The notes beneath the pieces are model-generated. The model did not search any database. It saw only the letters and a program-made list of their open reading frames with translations, and had not been told where the DNA came from. The position numbers were made by a program, and so were the translations under genes. 47,234 nt of DNA. It comes from Alphaproteobacteria bacterium (GTDB taxonomy: Bacteria; Pseudomonadota; Alphaproteobacteria; Rhodobacterales; Rhodobacteraceae). The stretch spans positions 1 through 47,234 of the forward strand of contig VGDH01000008.1 of NCBI GenBank assembly GCA_016869835.1, written 5' to 3'. Below are positions 29,815-38,084 of this stretch, one piece after another. The stretch's first letter is position 1. Every line of letters begins with the position of its first letter.

Positions 29815-32289
29815 ATGCTGATTGCCTTTCGTTGTGCGTTGCGCCTGTTTACCGGCCTTGTGATCCTGGCGCTCGTTGCGGGCTGGATGGCCTATTACAT
29901 CCTGTCGCGGTCGCTGCCCGACTATTCCGAGACCTTCACGCTGGATGGCATTTCCGCCCCGGTCGAGATCGTGCGCAACAATGCCAATGTGCCGCATATC
30001 TTTGGCGGCAACGAGGCGGATGTGTTCTACGCCTTGGGCTTTGTCCATGCTCAGGACCGCCTGTGGCAGATGACGATGCTGCGGCGCACTGCGCAAGGCA
30101 AACTGTCCGAGATCTTTGGCAGCCGAACCGTGAAGATCGACGAGCTGTTGCGGCGGCTGGACCTATACGAGCTGTCGCTGCAATCGGTCGCGGCGCAGGA
30201 TGCACGGACCAAGGCCGCGCTTGAGGCCTATTCGGCCGGGGTCAATGCCTGGATCACCGAGGTGAATGCCGGGGCGCGCGGCCGCGGGGCGCCGGAATTC
30301 TTTTTCTTTTCCAACGAGATCTCGGCCTGGTCCCCAGCCGATTCCATTGCGATCATCAAGCTGATGGCGCTGCAGATGTCCTCTCACCTGCAGACCGAGG
30401 TGCAGCGTGCCCAGCTGTCGCAGATCCTTGCCCCGGCGCGTTTGGCCGATATCCTGCCAGACGATCCGACGCAGGGCGTCATCTCTCTGCCGCCCTATGC
30501 CAGCCTAGTGCCCGGCCCCTTCCCGGTTCCTGACCCCAGCGCCATGGCCTATCTGGACGACCCCCTGTCGCCCTTTGTCTCGCGCAGCTTTGCCGGTGCG
30601 TCAAACGCCTTTGCCGCCCTGCCCGGCCGCTCGGCCGCAGGTGGCACCCTTTTGGCCAATGACCCGCACCTTGGCCTGACTGCGCCGTCGATCTGGTATC
30701 TCGTGCGGTTGGAGCTGCCCACCGGCGGCGTGATTGGCGGCACCATCCCGGGCATGCCGCTGGTACTGGTCGGCCGGTCGGACAAGATGGGCTGGGGCCT
30801 GACCTCGGCCTATGTCGATGATCAGGACATCGTAATCGAAAAGATCAATCCCGCCAACCCCGAGGAATATCTGACGCCCGAAGGCCCAAAACCGTTTCGC
30901 ACCGCCCAGACCATCATCACCGTCAAGGATGAGGCGCCGATCACCATTGTTCAAAGATGGAGCGAAAGCGGGCCGATCCTGCCGGGCAGCCATTACGACT
31001 TGGCCTCGGTCACCCCACCCGGCACGGTGGCGGCCCTGCAATGGACTGCCCTTTCGGGCACCGATACCTCGATGACCGCGGGGTTGCGGCTGATGACGGC
31101 GCAATCGGTCGCCGAGGCGATGGCGGCCGGGGAGCTCTTCGTGGCCCCAAGCCAGAACCTGACGCTGGCCGACCATGCGTCGATCGCGCTTCAGACCATT
31201 GGCGCGGTGCCGATGCGCGATGCGACCCACGTTACCCAAGGGCGGATGCCAGCCCCCGGATGGGAGGGCAAGAACCGTTGGAAAGGCGTGCAACCCTATG
31301 CCACCAACCCCCAGGTCTTGAACCCGGCCTCGGGCATCGTTGGCAATACCAACAACAAGACCGTGAACCGGCCCTTCCCCGACCATGTCTCGTTTGACTG
31401 GGGCGATACCCAGCGTGTGCAGCGTTGGCTGGCGCTGATGACCGCGCGCGAGGTTCATACCCGCGACAGCTTTATCGAGGCGCAGCTTGACACCGTCTCG
31501 CCGACCGCGCGCAGCATTCTGCCGTTGATCGGTGCCGATCTGTGGTTCACCGGCGAGCCCGCACCCGACGGCACACCCGAACGGTTGCGCCAGCGCGCGC
31601 TGACCCTTCTGGCCGAATGGAACGGCGAGATGAACGAACACATGCCCGAACCGCTGATTGCCGAGGCCTGGCTGCGCGCCCTGCAGGACCGGCTCGCACG
31701 CGACGAGATCGGCCCTCTCGCCGATGGATTCACCCATCCCGAGCCGTTGTTCCTTGAACGGGTCTACAAGAATATCGGCGGGGCTTCGGTCTGGTGTGAC
31801 GTGATCCAGTCGGCTGCGGTCGAGACGTGCACAGACATCGCCCGCATCGCGCTGGATGAGGCCCTGCTTTCGCTGGTCGAACGCTGGGGCCCCAACCTGG
31901 AAAGCTGGCGCTGGGGTGATGCGCATCAGGCCATCCACGACCATGCGGTGCTGGGCGAGGTGCCGGGCCTGCGGTTCTTTGTGAACATTCGGCAATCGAC
32001 CAGCGGCGGCGACACCACCTTGATGCGCGGCCGCACCAAAGGCACCGGCGATGAGCCCTTCCTCAACGTCCATGCCGGGGCCTATCGCGGGGTCTATGAC
32101 TTTGGCGACTCCGACAGTTCGGTGTTCATCCTGTCCACCGGCCAGTCGGGCCACCCGCTCTCGCGGTTCTATGACGACCTGTCCGAGCTTTGGCGGCGCG
32201 GCGAATACATCCCGATGAGCCTCGACCCGGCGCTGGCGCGGGCTGCAGCGGTGGGGGTGACGCAACTCTTGCCAAAGGCGGCGGGATGA
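29815..32289 (+). CDS. Penicillin acylase family protein (Ntn hydrolase, S45)
   Basis: An 824-residue precursor of the S45 Ntn-hydrolase family. An N-terminal hydrophobic segment (LFTGLVILALVAGWMAYYIL) acts as signal or anchor. The alpha-chain part has FYALGFVHAQDRLWQM. The nucleophile is S263 in GASNAFAALP, where autocatalytic cleavage would free the beta chain starting SNAFA; AGGTLLANDPHLGLTAPS follows, as in the family. Members hydrolyse beta-lactam side chains or acyl-homoserine lactones; the natural substrate here is unknown. The ATG at 29815 has CAAGGA upstream. Its TGA overlaps the ATG of the next gene (ATGA). Confidence 0.92.
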   Translation: MLIAFRCALRLFTGLVILALVAGWMAYYILSRSLPDYSETFTLDGISAPVEIVRNNANVPHIFGGNEADVFYALGFVHAQDRLWQMTMLRRTAQGKLSEIFGSRTVKIDELLRRLDLYELSLQSVAAQDARTKAALEAYSAGVNAWITEVNAGARGRGAPEFFFFSNEISAWSPADSIAIIKLMALQMSSHLQTEVQRAQLSQILAPARLADILPDDPTQGVISLPPYASLVPGPFPVPDPSAMAYLDDPLSPFVSRSFAGASNAFAALPGRSAAGGTLLANDPHLGLTAPSIWYLVRLELPTGGVIGGTIPGMPLVLVGRSDKMGWGLTSAYVDDQDIVIEKINPANPEEYLTPEGPKPFRTAQTIITVKDEAPITIVQRWSESGPILPGSHYDLASVTPPGTVAALQWTALSGTDTSMTAGLRLMTAQSVAEAMAAGELFVAPSQNLTLADHASIALQTIGAVPMRDATHVTQGRMPAPGWEGKNRWKGVQPYATNPQVLNPASGIVGNTNNKTVNRPFPDHVSFDWGDTQRVQRWLALMTAREVHTRDSFIEAQLDTVSPTARSILPLIGADLWFTGEPAPDGTPERLRQRALTLLAEWNGEMNEHMPEPLIAEAWLRALQDRLARDEIGPLADGFTHPEPLFLERVYKNIGGASVWCDVIQSAAVETCTDIARIALDEALLSLVERWGPNLESWRWGDAHQAIHDHAVLGEVPGLRFFVNIRQSTSGGDTTLMRGRTKGTGDEPFLNVHAGAYRGVYDFGDSDSSVFILSTGQSGHPLSRFYDDLSELWRRGEYIPMSLDPALARAAAVGVTQLLPKAAG

Positions 32290-33263
32290 CAGCCGACATA
32301 ACGCCTGCTCTGATCTTGCGGCCTCATGGGCGGCTGGGCAATCATTTCCTGCAATGGATCACCGCCCAGACGCTGGCAGCCCAGGTTCCGGGGCTGAGCT
32401 TGCACATTTTTGCATTGCCGCCTTGGGGCCTTGCCGCGGGCAGTTATCGCCGCAGACAGCCCTTCTTGCCGGCGCTGACGGCGCAGGACAGCGATATGAA
32501 CCTTGCTGCCAATCTAATGCGGTCAGGCGAGATGCCGCTTGCCCGGCTTAGCGCAATGGTCCTTCAGGCCGATGTCTGGGGCGACCCAGAGCGCTTTCGC
32601 CGCCTTTTGCCGCTGGAAGACAGGCAGGTAGAGACTGCCGGTCCAGATGAGATCCTGCTCAATGTGCGCGCCGAGGAGATCCTCAAGGCCCGACATCCGG
32701 ACTATGGACCAATTCCTGTGGGCTTTTACCACGCCGTTCTGCGTGAAACGGGGTTAGGGCCGGTGTTCATGGGCCAGCTTGGAGAGGACAGCTATTCGCA
32801 ACTCTTGCGCAGAAGTTTTCCCAAGGCGCGTTTTCTGCCCAGTCAGGGCGTGCGCGGCGATTTTGATGCCATGCGCCGAGCGCGCCACCTGGCGCTGTCC
32901 GTCAACACCTTTTCCTGGGCCGCCGGCTGGCTCTCGCAGGCCGAAAGCGTGCATGTTCCGGTTCTGGGCTTTTTCAATCCTGCACAGCGCCCCGATATCG
33001 CGCTTTTGCCGCGCGGGGAGACCCGGTTTCTGTGCTATGGCTTTGCCCCTCGCCTGTGGAAAGCAAGCCCCGAACAGATCGCAGAACTGGAAAGCCTGCC
33101 CCCACCACAGCTTCTGACACCGGATGGCGTCGAGGCATTGCGTCTGGGTGCCGATCAGACGCGCGCCAAAGCGCGGCAGCGCGATGGGGAAAGGCTTAAA
33201 CAGACAGCGGCAAGGGTGCGCCCATTTCTTGGGATTTTGCGCCGGATATACGCCACGCGCTAG
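32286..33263 (+). CDS. GT11-like (fucosyltransferase-related) protein
   Basis: A 325-residue soluble protein that I recognise only partly. RPHGRLGNHFLQWITAQTL near the N-terminus looks like the GDP-sugar motif GxGLGNQxFQY of alpha-1,2-fucosyltransferases (GT11), and LSVNTFSWAAGWLSQAE near residues 205-221 looks like their SNSTFSWWxAWL motif. No membrane segment is seen. A glycosyltransferase or sugar-binding role is inferred. The ATG overlaps the stop of the acylase gene as ATGA, so the two are translationally coupled. Its 3' end faces hflX nine bases away. Confidence 0.65.
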   Translation: MTADITPALILRPHGRLGNHFLQWITAQTLAAQVPGLSLHIFALPPWGLAAGSYRRRQPFLPALTAQDSDMNLAANLMRSGEMPLARLSAMVLQADVWGDPERFRRLLPLEDRQVETAGPDEILLNVRAEEILKARHPDYGPIPVGFYHAVLRETGLGPVFMGQLGEDSYSQLLRRSFPKARFLPSQGVRGDFDAMRRARHLALSVNTFSWAAGWLSQAESVHVPVLGFFNPAQRPDIALLPRGETRFLCYGFAPRLWKASPEQIAELESLPPPQLLTPDGVEALRLGADQTRAKARQRDGERLKQTAARVRPFLGILRRIYATR

Positions 33264-33272
33264 ACGGGCCTT

Positions 33273-34523
33273 TCAAAGCCCCTGATAGCGTTTCTTCTGA
33301 CGCGCAGTCCACAGCACCTGAATATCCCAGCCGTCCTCGGCCATTTCCTCGGCCTCGATCACCCCTTCAGCGTGAAGCCAGGCCCGGGCCTTGCCCGCGG
33401 CAAAAGGCAGATCCAGCCTTTCCTGGGTCTTTTCCTCACCAAAGACAGCGCTGATCGCCGTCAGAAGGCGGTCAATCCCCGCCCCGGTCAGCGCCGAGAC
33501 CGGGAACACACCCGACCTGTTCTGCGCCTGTTGCAACAGCGCCTCGTGCTGGCTTGGCTCCACCAAGTCCAGCTTGTTCCATACCTCGATCACCGGGACT
33601 TTCGGGTCCACCTTCAGGCTGGTCAGAATGTCGGTGACATCGGCGGCCTGTTCGGCGGTTTCGGGGTGGCTGATGTCGCGCACATGCAAGATGAGATCGG
33701 CCTCAAGCACCTCTTCCAGCGTGGCCCGAAAGGCCGCCACCAGTTGCGTCGGCAGGTCCGAGATGAAACCAACGGTGTCCGACACAATCACCTTTCTGCC
33801 CGGCGCGCCTTTTTCGTCGGGCAGGACCACACCGCGCATGGTGGGGTCAAGCGTGGCAAACAGCATGTCCTTGGCCAAGACCTCGGCCCCGGTCATCCGG
33901 TTGAAAAGTGTGGATTTTCCGGCATTGGTATAGCCCACCAATGCCACCAGCGGAAACGGCACCTTGCGACGCGAGGCGCGGTGAAGCTCACGCGTTTTCA
34001 CCACCTTGTCGAGCTGACGCTTCAGGCGGATCACCTGATCGTCGATCGCCCGGCGGTCGGCCTCGATCTGGGTTTCCCCCGGACCCCCGACAAAGCCAAA
34101 ACCACCGCGCTGGCGTTCAAGGTGGGTCCAGGCCCGCACCAGACGGGTGCGTTGATAGGACAGGGCGGCCAGTTCCACCTGCAGCACCCCCTCACGGGTG
34201 CGAGCGCGGTCGGCAAAGATCTCAAGGATCAAGCCGGTCCGGTCCAAAAGCTTGACGCCCCATTCCTTTTCCAGATTGCGCTGCTGCACCGGCGTCACCG
34301 GGCCATCGACCAGCACCAGATCGACCTTCAACGCCTTGAACCTGCCGGTCAGCTCTTCAACCTTGCCCGCGCCGAACAACATGCCCGGCTGCACCTTGGG
34401 CAGACGCACCACTTCGGCGCCCAGCACATGCAGATCAGGAAGCGCCGCCGCAAGACTGACCGCCTCGGCCAGCCCATGTTCGGCAAGGCGGCGCGTGCGG
34501 GCCGATTTCAGATCGGGATGCAA
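33273..34523 (-). CDS. hflX: GTPase HflX
   Basis: HflX is a GTPase that binds 50S and 70S ribosomes and can split stalled ribosomes under stress. The 416 residues from the TTG at 34523 include the HflX N-terminal domain (FGAGKVEELTGRFKAL; GPVTPVQQRNLEKEWGVKLLDRTGLILEIF), then the G domain with G1 GYTNAGKST, G3 DTVGF and G4 NKLD. The frame stays open upstream through DDPLSGDGGIHAYETAKP and TRAYVLHPDL to the hfq stop, with no ATG, GTG or TTG. The real N-terminus may therefore start at CTG 34628, overlapping the hfq TGA, with GAGGG at good spacing; see findings. The block hfq-hflX is standard. Confidence 0.93.
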   Translation of the reverse strand: MHPDLKSARTRRLAEHGLAEAVSLAAALPDLHVLGAEVVRLPKVQPGMLFGAGKVEELTGRFKALKVDLVLVDGPVTPVQQRNLEKEWGVKLLDRTGLILEIFADRARTREGVLQVELAALSYQRTRLVRAWTHLERQRGGFGFVGGPGETQIEADRRAIDDQVIRLKRQLDKVVKTRELHRASRRKVPFPLVALVGYTNAGKSTLFNRMTGAEVLAKDMLFATLDPTMRGVVLPDEKGAPGRKVIVSDTVGFISDLPTQLVAAFRATLEEVLEADLILHVRDISHPETAEQAADVTDILTSLKVDPKVPVIEVWNKLDLVEPSQHEALLQQAQNRSGVFPVSALTGAGIDRLLTAISAVFGEEKTQERLDLPFAAGKARAWLHAEGVIEAEEMAEDGWDIQVLWTARQKKRYQGL

Positions 34524-34624
34524 AACATAGGCCCGGGTAACGGGTTTGGCCGTTTCATAGGCATGAATCCCGCCGTCCCCTGACAGCGGGTCATCCTCAA
34601 ACTCTTCCTCGGGAAGATAGCCTA

Positions 34625-34858
34625 TCAGTCTTCGCCCTCGTAAAGGTTCAAGGGTCCGCCGGGCATGATCGTGGAAATGGCGTGCTTGTAGACCAGTTGC
34701 GACTGTCCATCACGGCGCAAAAGCACACAAAAATTGTCAAACCAGGTGATGACGCCCTGAAGTTTCACACCGTTGATCAGGAAAATCGTAACCGGAACCT
34801 TGGACTTTCGAACCTGATTGAGAAACGCGTCCTGCAAATTCTGTTTATCGGCGGCCAT
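34625..34858 (-). CDS. hfq: RNA chaperone Hfq
   Basis: A 77-residue Sm-like protein that binds sRNAs and A/U-rich RNA as a hexamer. It has [21 protein letters not shown] (Sm1), the conserved FDNF loop ([15 protein letters not shown]) and YKHAISTI (Sm2, normally the proximal RNA-binding site). It lacks the long C-terminal tail of Escherichia coli Hfq, as usual in alphaproteobacteria. A gap of 170 bases separates it from trkH, and this contains a TTGACA-like -35 at about 34900-34905, so hfq probably has its own promoter. Its stop overlaps the putative hflX CTG start. Confidence 0.96.
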   Translation of the reverse strand: MAADKQNLQDAFLNQVRKSKVPVTIFLINGVKLQGVITWFDNFCVLLRRDGQSQLVYKHAISTIMPGGPLNLYEGED

Positions 34859-35028
34859 TGGCTTTTTGTCCTTGTTTTTCGTCGCGCTACCCGCATCCGA
34901 CTGTCAACACAATCAGACAGTTCAAGTATTGCCTGACACGTAAGCAGTTTCCAGCCCAAAAACGGAGAATAAACCGGCATGGTTCGCGTGTTTTTGCAGG
35001 TTTTTCGCCAGCTTGGGTTGTACGGGAC

Positions 35029-36558
35029 CTAACGGCGCAGGTTTTCGGGCAGCAAGATTGCGAGAATCGCCAGCGCCTCCAGCCGGCCCACCACCATGGC
35101 CAGCGCGAGGGTTGCCTGCACCGCGCCCCCCTGCCCGCCATAGCTTGCCGCGATGCCGCCCGACTGTTCTACAAGCGGACCCGTGGTTGTCAGGGCCGAG
35201 AGTGCCAACACCAGGCTTTGGTCAAAATCCAGCCCGACAAAGGTCAGGGCGCCGACAAAGGCCATGATCGACAACCCGAAGATCATGAAGAACACCCAGG
35301 CCATCGAGGCGCCCTGCGCCAGGACGGCACGCGCGCTACCTGAACTGCCCCGGCTGCGCGCTACGGCCGAGGGGTGAATCACCCGGTCCAGCTCCTGCTC
35401 ACCAAACCGCAAGAGCGCATAGACCCGCATCAGCTTGACGCCCCCCGCCGTGGTGGCCACCCCGCCCCCGATGATCGCCAAGGCCCACAAGAGAAGATCG
35501 GGCGTGCCAAGGCCGGACCAGGACGACCAGCCTTCCCAGTAGCCCGAGACATAGCCAGCCGAGGTCAGAAACGACAGGAAGGTGAAAAGCAAGGCCCAGG
35601 CCACGCGCAGGGCCTCGATCAGAGCATCAGGCGCGCTATCGCCAAGCGCGCCGAAAAGTCCAAGGCCAAAAAGAACCACCGCCGCGCCGCAAACGATCAC
35701 CGCCGCCAGCCCCAGTTCGGGGTCGCGCAGCAAGGGCATGGTGCCGCCCTGCCCCAAAAGCCGCAACAGCGGCCGACGGCTAAGCGCAAGCAGCAAGAGC
35801 ACCGCCATGGCAACCTCGGCCAGCCACCCGCCCTCGACCACCGCACTTCCCCCCGGAAGCGGGCTGATGCCCGAGGTCGAAAGTACCCCCATCGCATGGG
35901 AAAGGGCCACAAAGCCCCCTTCGCCGGCCATGACCAAAAGGCCCCAAAGTCCAAGCGTCAGCCCGGCATAGATCGGAAAGATCCCGGTAGCAAAACGCGC
36001 CATACGCTCGGACGGGTCGGCGATACGGGTGATCTGCTGCATCGCGTGGCTGGCGCGGCCGGGGATGCGACCCGTCTCCACCTCGATGCCACCAAGGTTC
36101 AACGGGGCCAGCACCGAAAACACCATCACCAGCGCGAACAGCCCGCCCAGCCAGCCCACCACCGCCCGCCACAAATGCACCGATGGGCTAAGCGGCCCGT
36201 CCAGAACCGGTGCCCCGGTGGTGGTAAAGGCCGACAGCATCTCAAGCATCGCCGGCCCGAACTCGGCCCCACCTGCGGCACGCTGGATCAAGGGCAGGGC
36301 CTGGATCGGCGGCAGGATCGCATAGGCAAGTGCAAGCGAAATCAGATGGTTGCGCGTCACATTGCGCGGCTGGGCATTGGCCCGCGCCAGGCCCAACATG
36401 CCCGCGAAGATCAGCACCAAAAGCGCCATGTAGACAAAACTGCGCGCCAGCTCATGGTCGCGGAGCGTGAAGGCATGGGCTGCGGGCAGGAACATGGCCA
36501 AGCCCGACAGGCCGATCAGGATGACCAGAAGCGGCAACTCCAGCAGGCGGCGCAGCAT
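35029..36558 (-). CDS. trkH: Trk potassium uptake membrane subunit TrkH
   Basis: A 509-residue membrane protein of the TrkH/KtrB superfamily, the K+-conducting subunit. Four P-loop repeats carry filter-like turns: SAFTTTGAPV, GVLSTSGISP, VATTAGGVKLMR and ALTTTGPLV. About ten transmembrane helices are visible. It follows trkA, which encodes the cytoplasmic NAD-binding regulator, with a 12-base gap; both are read leftward after ntrX. Linkage of ntrYX with trkAH is typical in the Rhodobacteraceae. Confidence 0.93.
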   Translation of the reverse strand: MLRRLLELPLLVILIGLSGLAMFLPAAHAFTLRDHELARSFVYMALLVLIFAGMLGLARANAQPRNVTRNHLISLALAYAILPPIQALPLIQRAAGGAEFGPAMLEMLSAFTTTGAPVLDGPLSPSVHLWRAVVGWLGGLFALVMVFSVLAPLNLGGIEVETGRIPGRASHAMQQITRIADPSERMARFATGIFPIYAGLTLGLWGLLVMAGEGGFVALSHAMGVLSTSGISPLPGGSAVVEGGWLAEVAMAVLLLLALSRRPLLRLLGQGGTMPLLRDPELGLAAVIVCGAAVVLFGLGLFGALGDSAPDALIEALRVAWALLFTFLSFLTSAGYVSGYWEGWSSWSGLGTPDLLLWALAIIGGGVATTAGGVKLMRVYALLRFGEQELDRVIHPSAVARSRGSSGSARAVLAQGASMAWVFFMIFGLSIMAFVGALTFVGLDFDQSLVLALSALTTTGPLVEQSGGIAASYGGQGGAVQATLALAMVVGRLEALAILAILLPENLRR

Positions 36559-36570
36559 CGCCCCGCGCCC

Positions 36571-37950
36571 TTAGAAGAAGTCGACCGAGACCTGCAACAG
36601 GCGCTCGACCTCGGGCCGATCGCCGGCCATGGTGAACAGGGCAATCACATCGCCCGCCTCGATCCGCAAATCGCCTGTCGGCTTCATCACCCGATCGCCC
36701 TTCATCACCGCGCCGACCAGCACGCCTTCGGGGAAATCCACATCCCGCACCAGCCGCCCCGCCAAGGGTGAGGTGGCCAGGACCTGCGCCTCGATCAACT
36801 CGGCCTCGGCATCGCCGATCGAATAGATCGCGCGCACCTTGCCGTGCCGGATATGCCGAAGGATCGACGACACGGTGGTCGCGCGGGGGTTGATGTAGGC
36901 GTCAATGTCCAGTGCCCCCATCAAGGGGGCAAGCGTCGGGTCATTGACCAACGCAATCGCCATCGGGCAGCCCGCCTGCTTGGCGCGCACAGCCGCAAGA
37001 AGGTTGGTCTTGTCATCATCGGTGACCGCCAGAACCGCATCGGCCCGGTCAATGGCCGCCTCGGCCAAAAGGTCCATGTCCATGCCATCGCCATTCAGCA
37101 CGATGGTGCGCGTCAGGCTGTCGGCGGCAACCTCGGCGCGCGCGCGGCTCATCTCGATGATCTTGGCGCGGATCCGGTCGGTGCGCGATTCAAGCGCACG
37201 CGCCACCGCAAGCCCGACGTTGCCGCCGCCGATGATGATGACGCGTTCCTGCTTTTTGGTCCTCTTTCCAAAGACTTCCAGCGTGCGGTTCACATCCTCG
37301 ATATGGGTAAAGACATAGATCCGGTCCCCCGCCATCAGTATATCCATCGGTGAGGGGGCAAACAGCTTGCCCTCATCCCGGCGCACGCCAACGACAATGG
37401 CGCGCAGGGTCGGAAACAGCTCGTTCAACTGCCGAAGTGGCGTCATCAGGACCGGACAATCTTCAGTCAGCGCAATGCCCAAAAGCTGCGCCCGACCGTT
37501 CATGAAGCTTTCGGTGTCAAAGGCGGCGGGTGCCGCCAGACGCTGCAGCGCGGCCTCGGCCACTTCGCGTTCGGGGCTGATCACCACGTCGATCGGCAGG
37601 TGATCGCGGCGGTAAAGGTCGGAATAAATGGCATCCAGATAGGACTGGCTCCGCAGACGTGCAATCTTGCGCGGAACCGAAAAGATCGAATGGGCCACCT
37701 GACAGGTGACCATGTTCACCTCGTCGGAATGGGTGGCGGCGATGATCATGTCGGCATCGCGCGCACCGGCTTTCTCAAGAATATCGGGATAGCTTGCAAA
37801 GCCCGCAACACCCTGAACATCCAGCGTTTCCGAGGCCCGGCGCACCAGATCGGCGTTCTTGTCCACCACCGTCACATCGTTCTTTTCGCCCGACAAGTGG
37901 CGGGCGATCTGCCAGCCGACCTGCCCTGCTCCGCATATGATGACTTTCAT
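36571..37950 (-). CDS. trkA: Trk potassium uptake regulatory protein TrkA
   Basis: A 459-residue cytoplasmic protein with a duplicated RCK arrangement. It has two NAD-binding Rossmann domains, IICGAGQVGWQIARHLSG at the N-terminus and IIIGGGNVGLAVARALES near residue 235, each followed by an RCK_C domain (second one ending DVIALFTMAGDRPEVERLL). It gates the TrkH channel in response to NAD(H) or ATP and is required for K+ uptake. TrkH follows after 12 bases. The ATG at 37950 starts MKVIICGAG, the usual form. Confidence 0.95.
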   Translation of the reverse strand: MKVIICGAGQVGWQIARHLSGEKNDVTVVDKNADLVRRASETLDVQGVAGFASYPDILEKAGARDADMIIAATHSDEVNMVTCQVAHSIFSVPRKIARLRSQSYLDAIYSDLYRRDHLPIDVVISPEREVAEAALQRLAAPAAFDTESFMNGRAQLLGIALTEDCPVLMTPLRQLNELFPTLRAIVVGVRRDEGKLFAPSPMDILMAGDRIYVFTHIEDVNRTLEVFGKRTKKQERVIIIGGGNVGLAVARALESRTDRIRAKIIEMSRARAEVAADSLTRTIVLNGDGMDMDLLAEAAIDRADAVLAVTDDDKTNLLAAVRAKQAGCPMAIALVNDPTLAPLMGALDIDAYINPRATTVSSILRHIRHGKVRAIYSIGDAEAELIEAQVLATSPLAGRLVRDVDFPEGVLVGAVMKGDRVMKPTGDLRIEAGDVIALFTMAGDRPEVERLLQVSVDFF

Positions 37951-38057
37951 GGAACACCTCTGCTTGGGCTAAGGGATGGCTTGGCATGGGTTGTGCCGGG
38001 GGTCAAGACGCGGCTCGCCGGGGCAGAAGCGAACCGGCCAAGGCCCGCGGCCCCTGC

Positions 38058-38073
38058 CCCTTTGCGCAAAGGG
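38058..38073. repeat. 16-bp perfect palindrome between ntrX and trkA
   Basis: CCCTTTGCGCAAAGGG, extended by CCTG/CAGG after one mismatch, lies 11 bases downstream of the ntrX stop. It can form a stable hairpin in the RNA and may end or attenuate ntrX transcription before trkA. There is no T tract. Confidence 0.5.
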
Positions 38074-38084
38074 TCAGGTGGGGG

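Noticed and set aside
30601-32265. 554-codon open frame opposite the acylase gene
   Set aside because: Antisense shadow with no domain similarity, while the sense frame keeps the Ntn-hydrolase motifs.
34890-34930. hfq sigma70 promoter
   Set aside because: A TTGACA is visible on the minus strand but no -10 at a normal distance, so I mention it only in the hfq entry.
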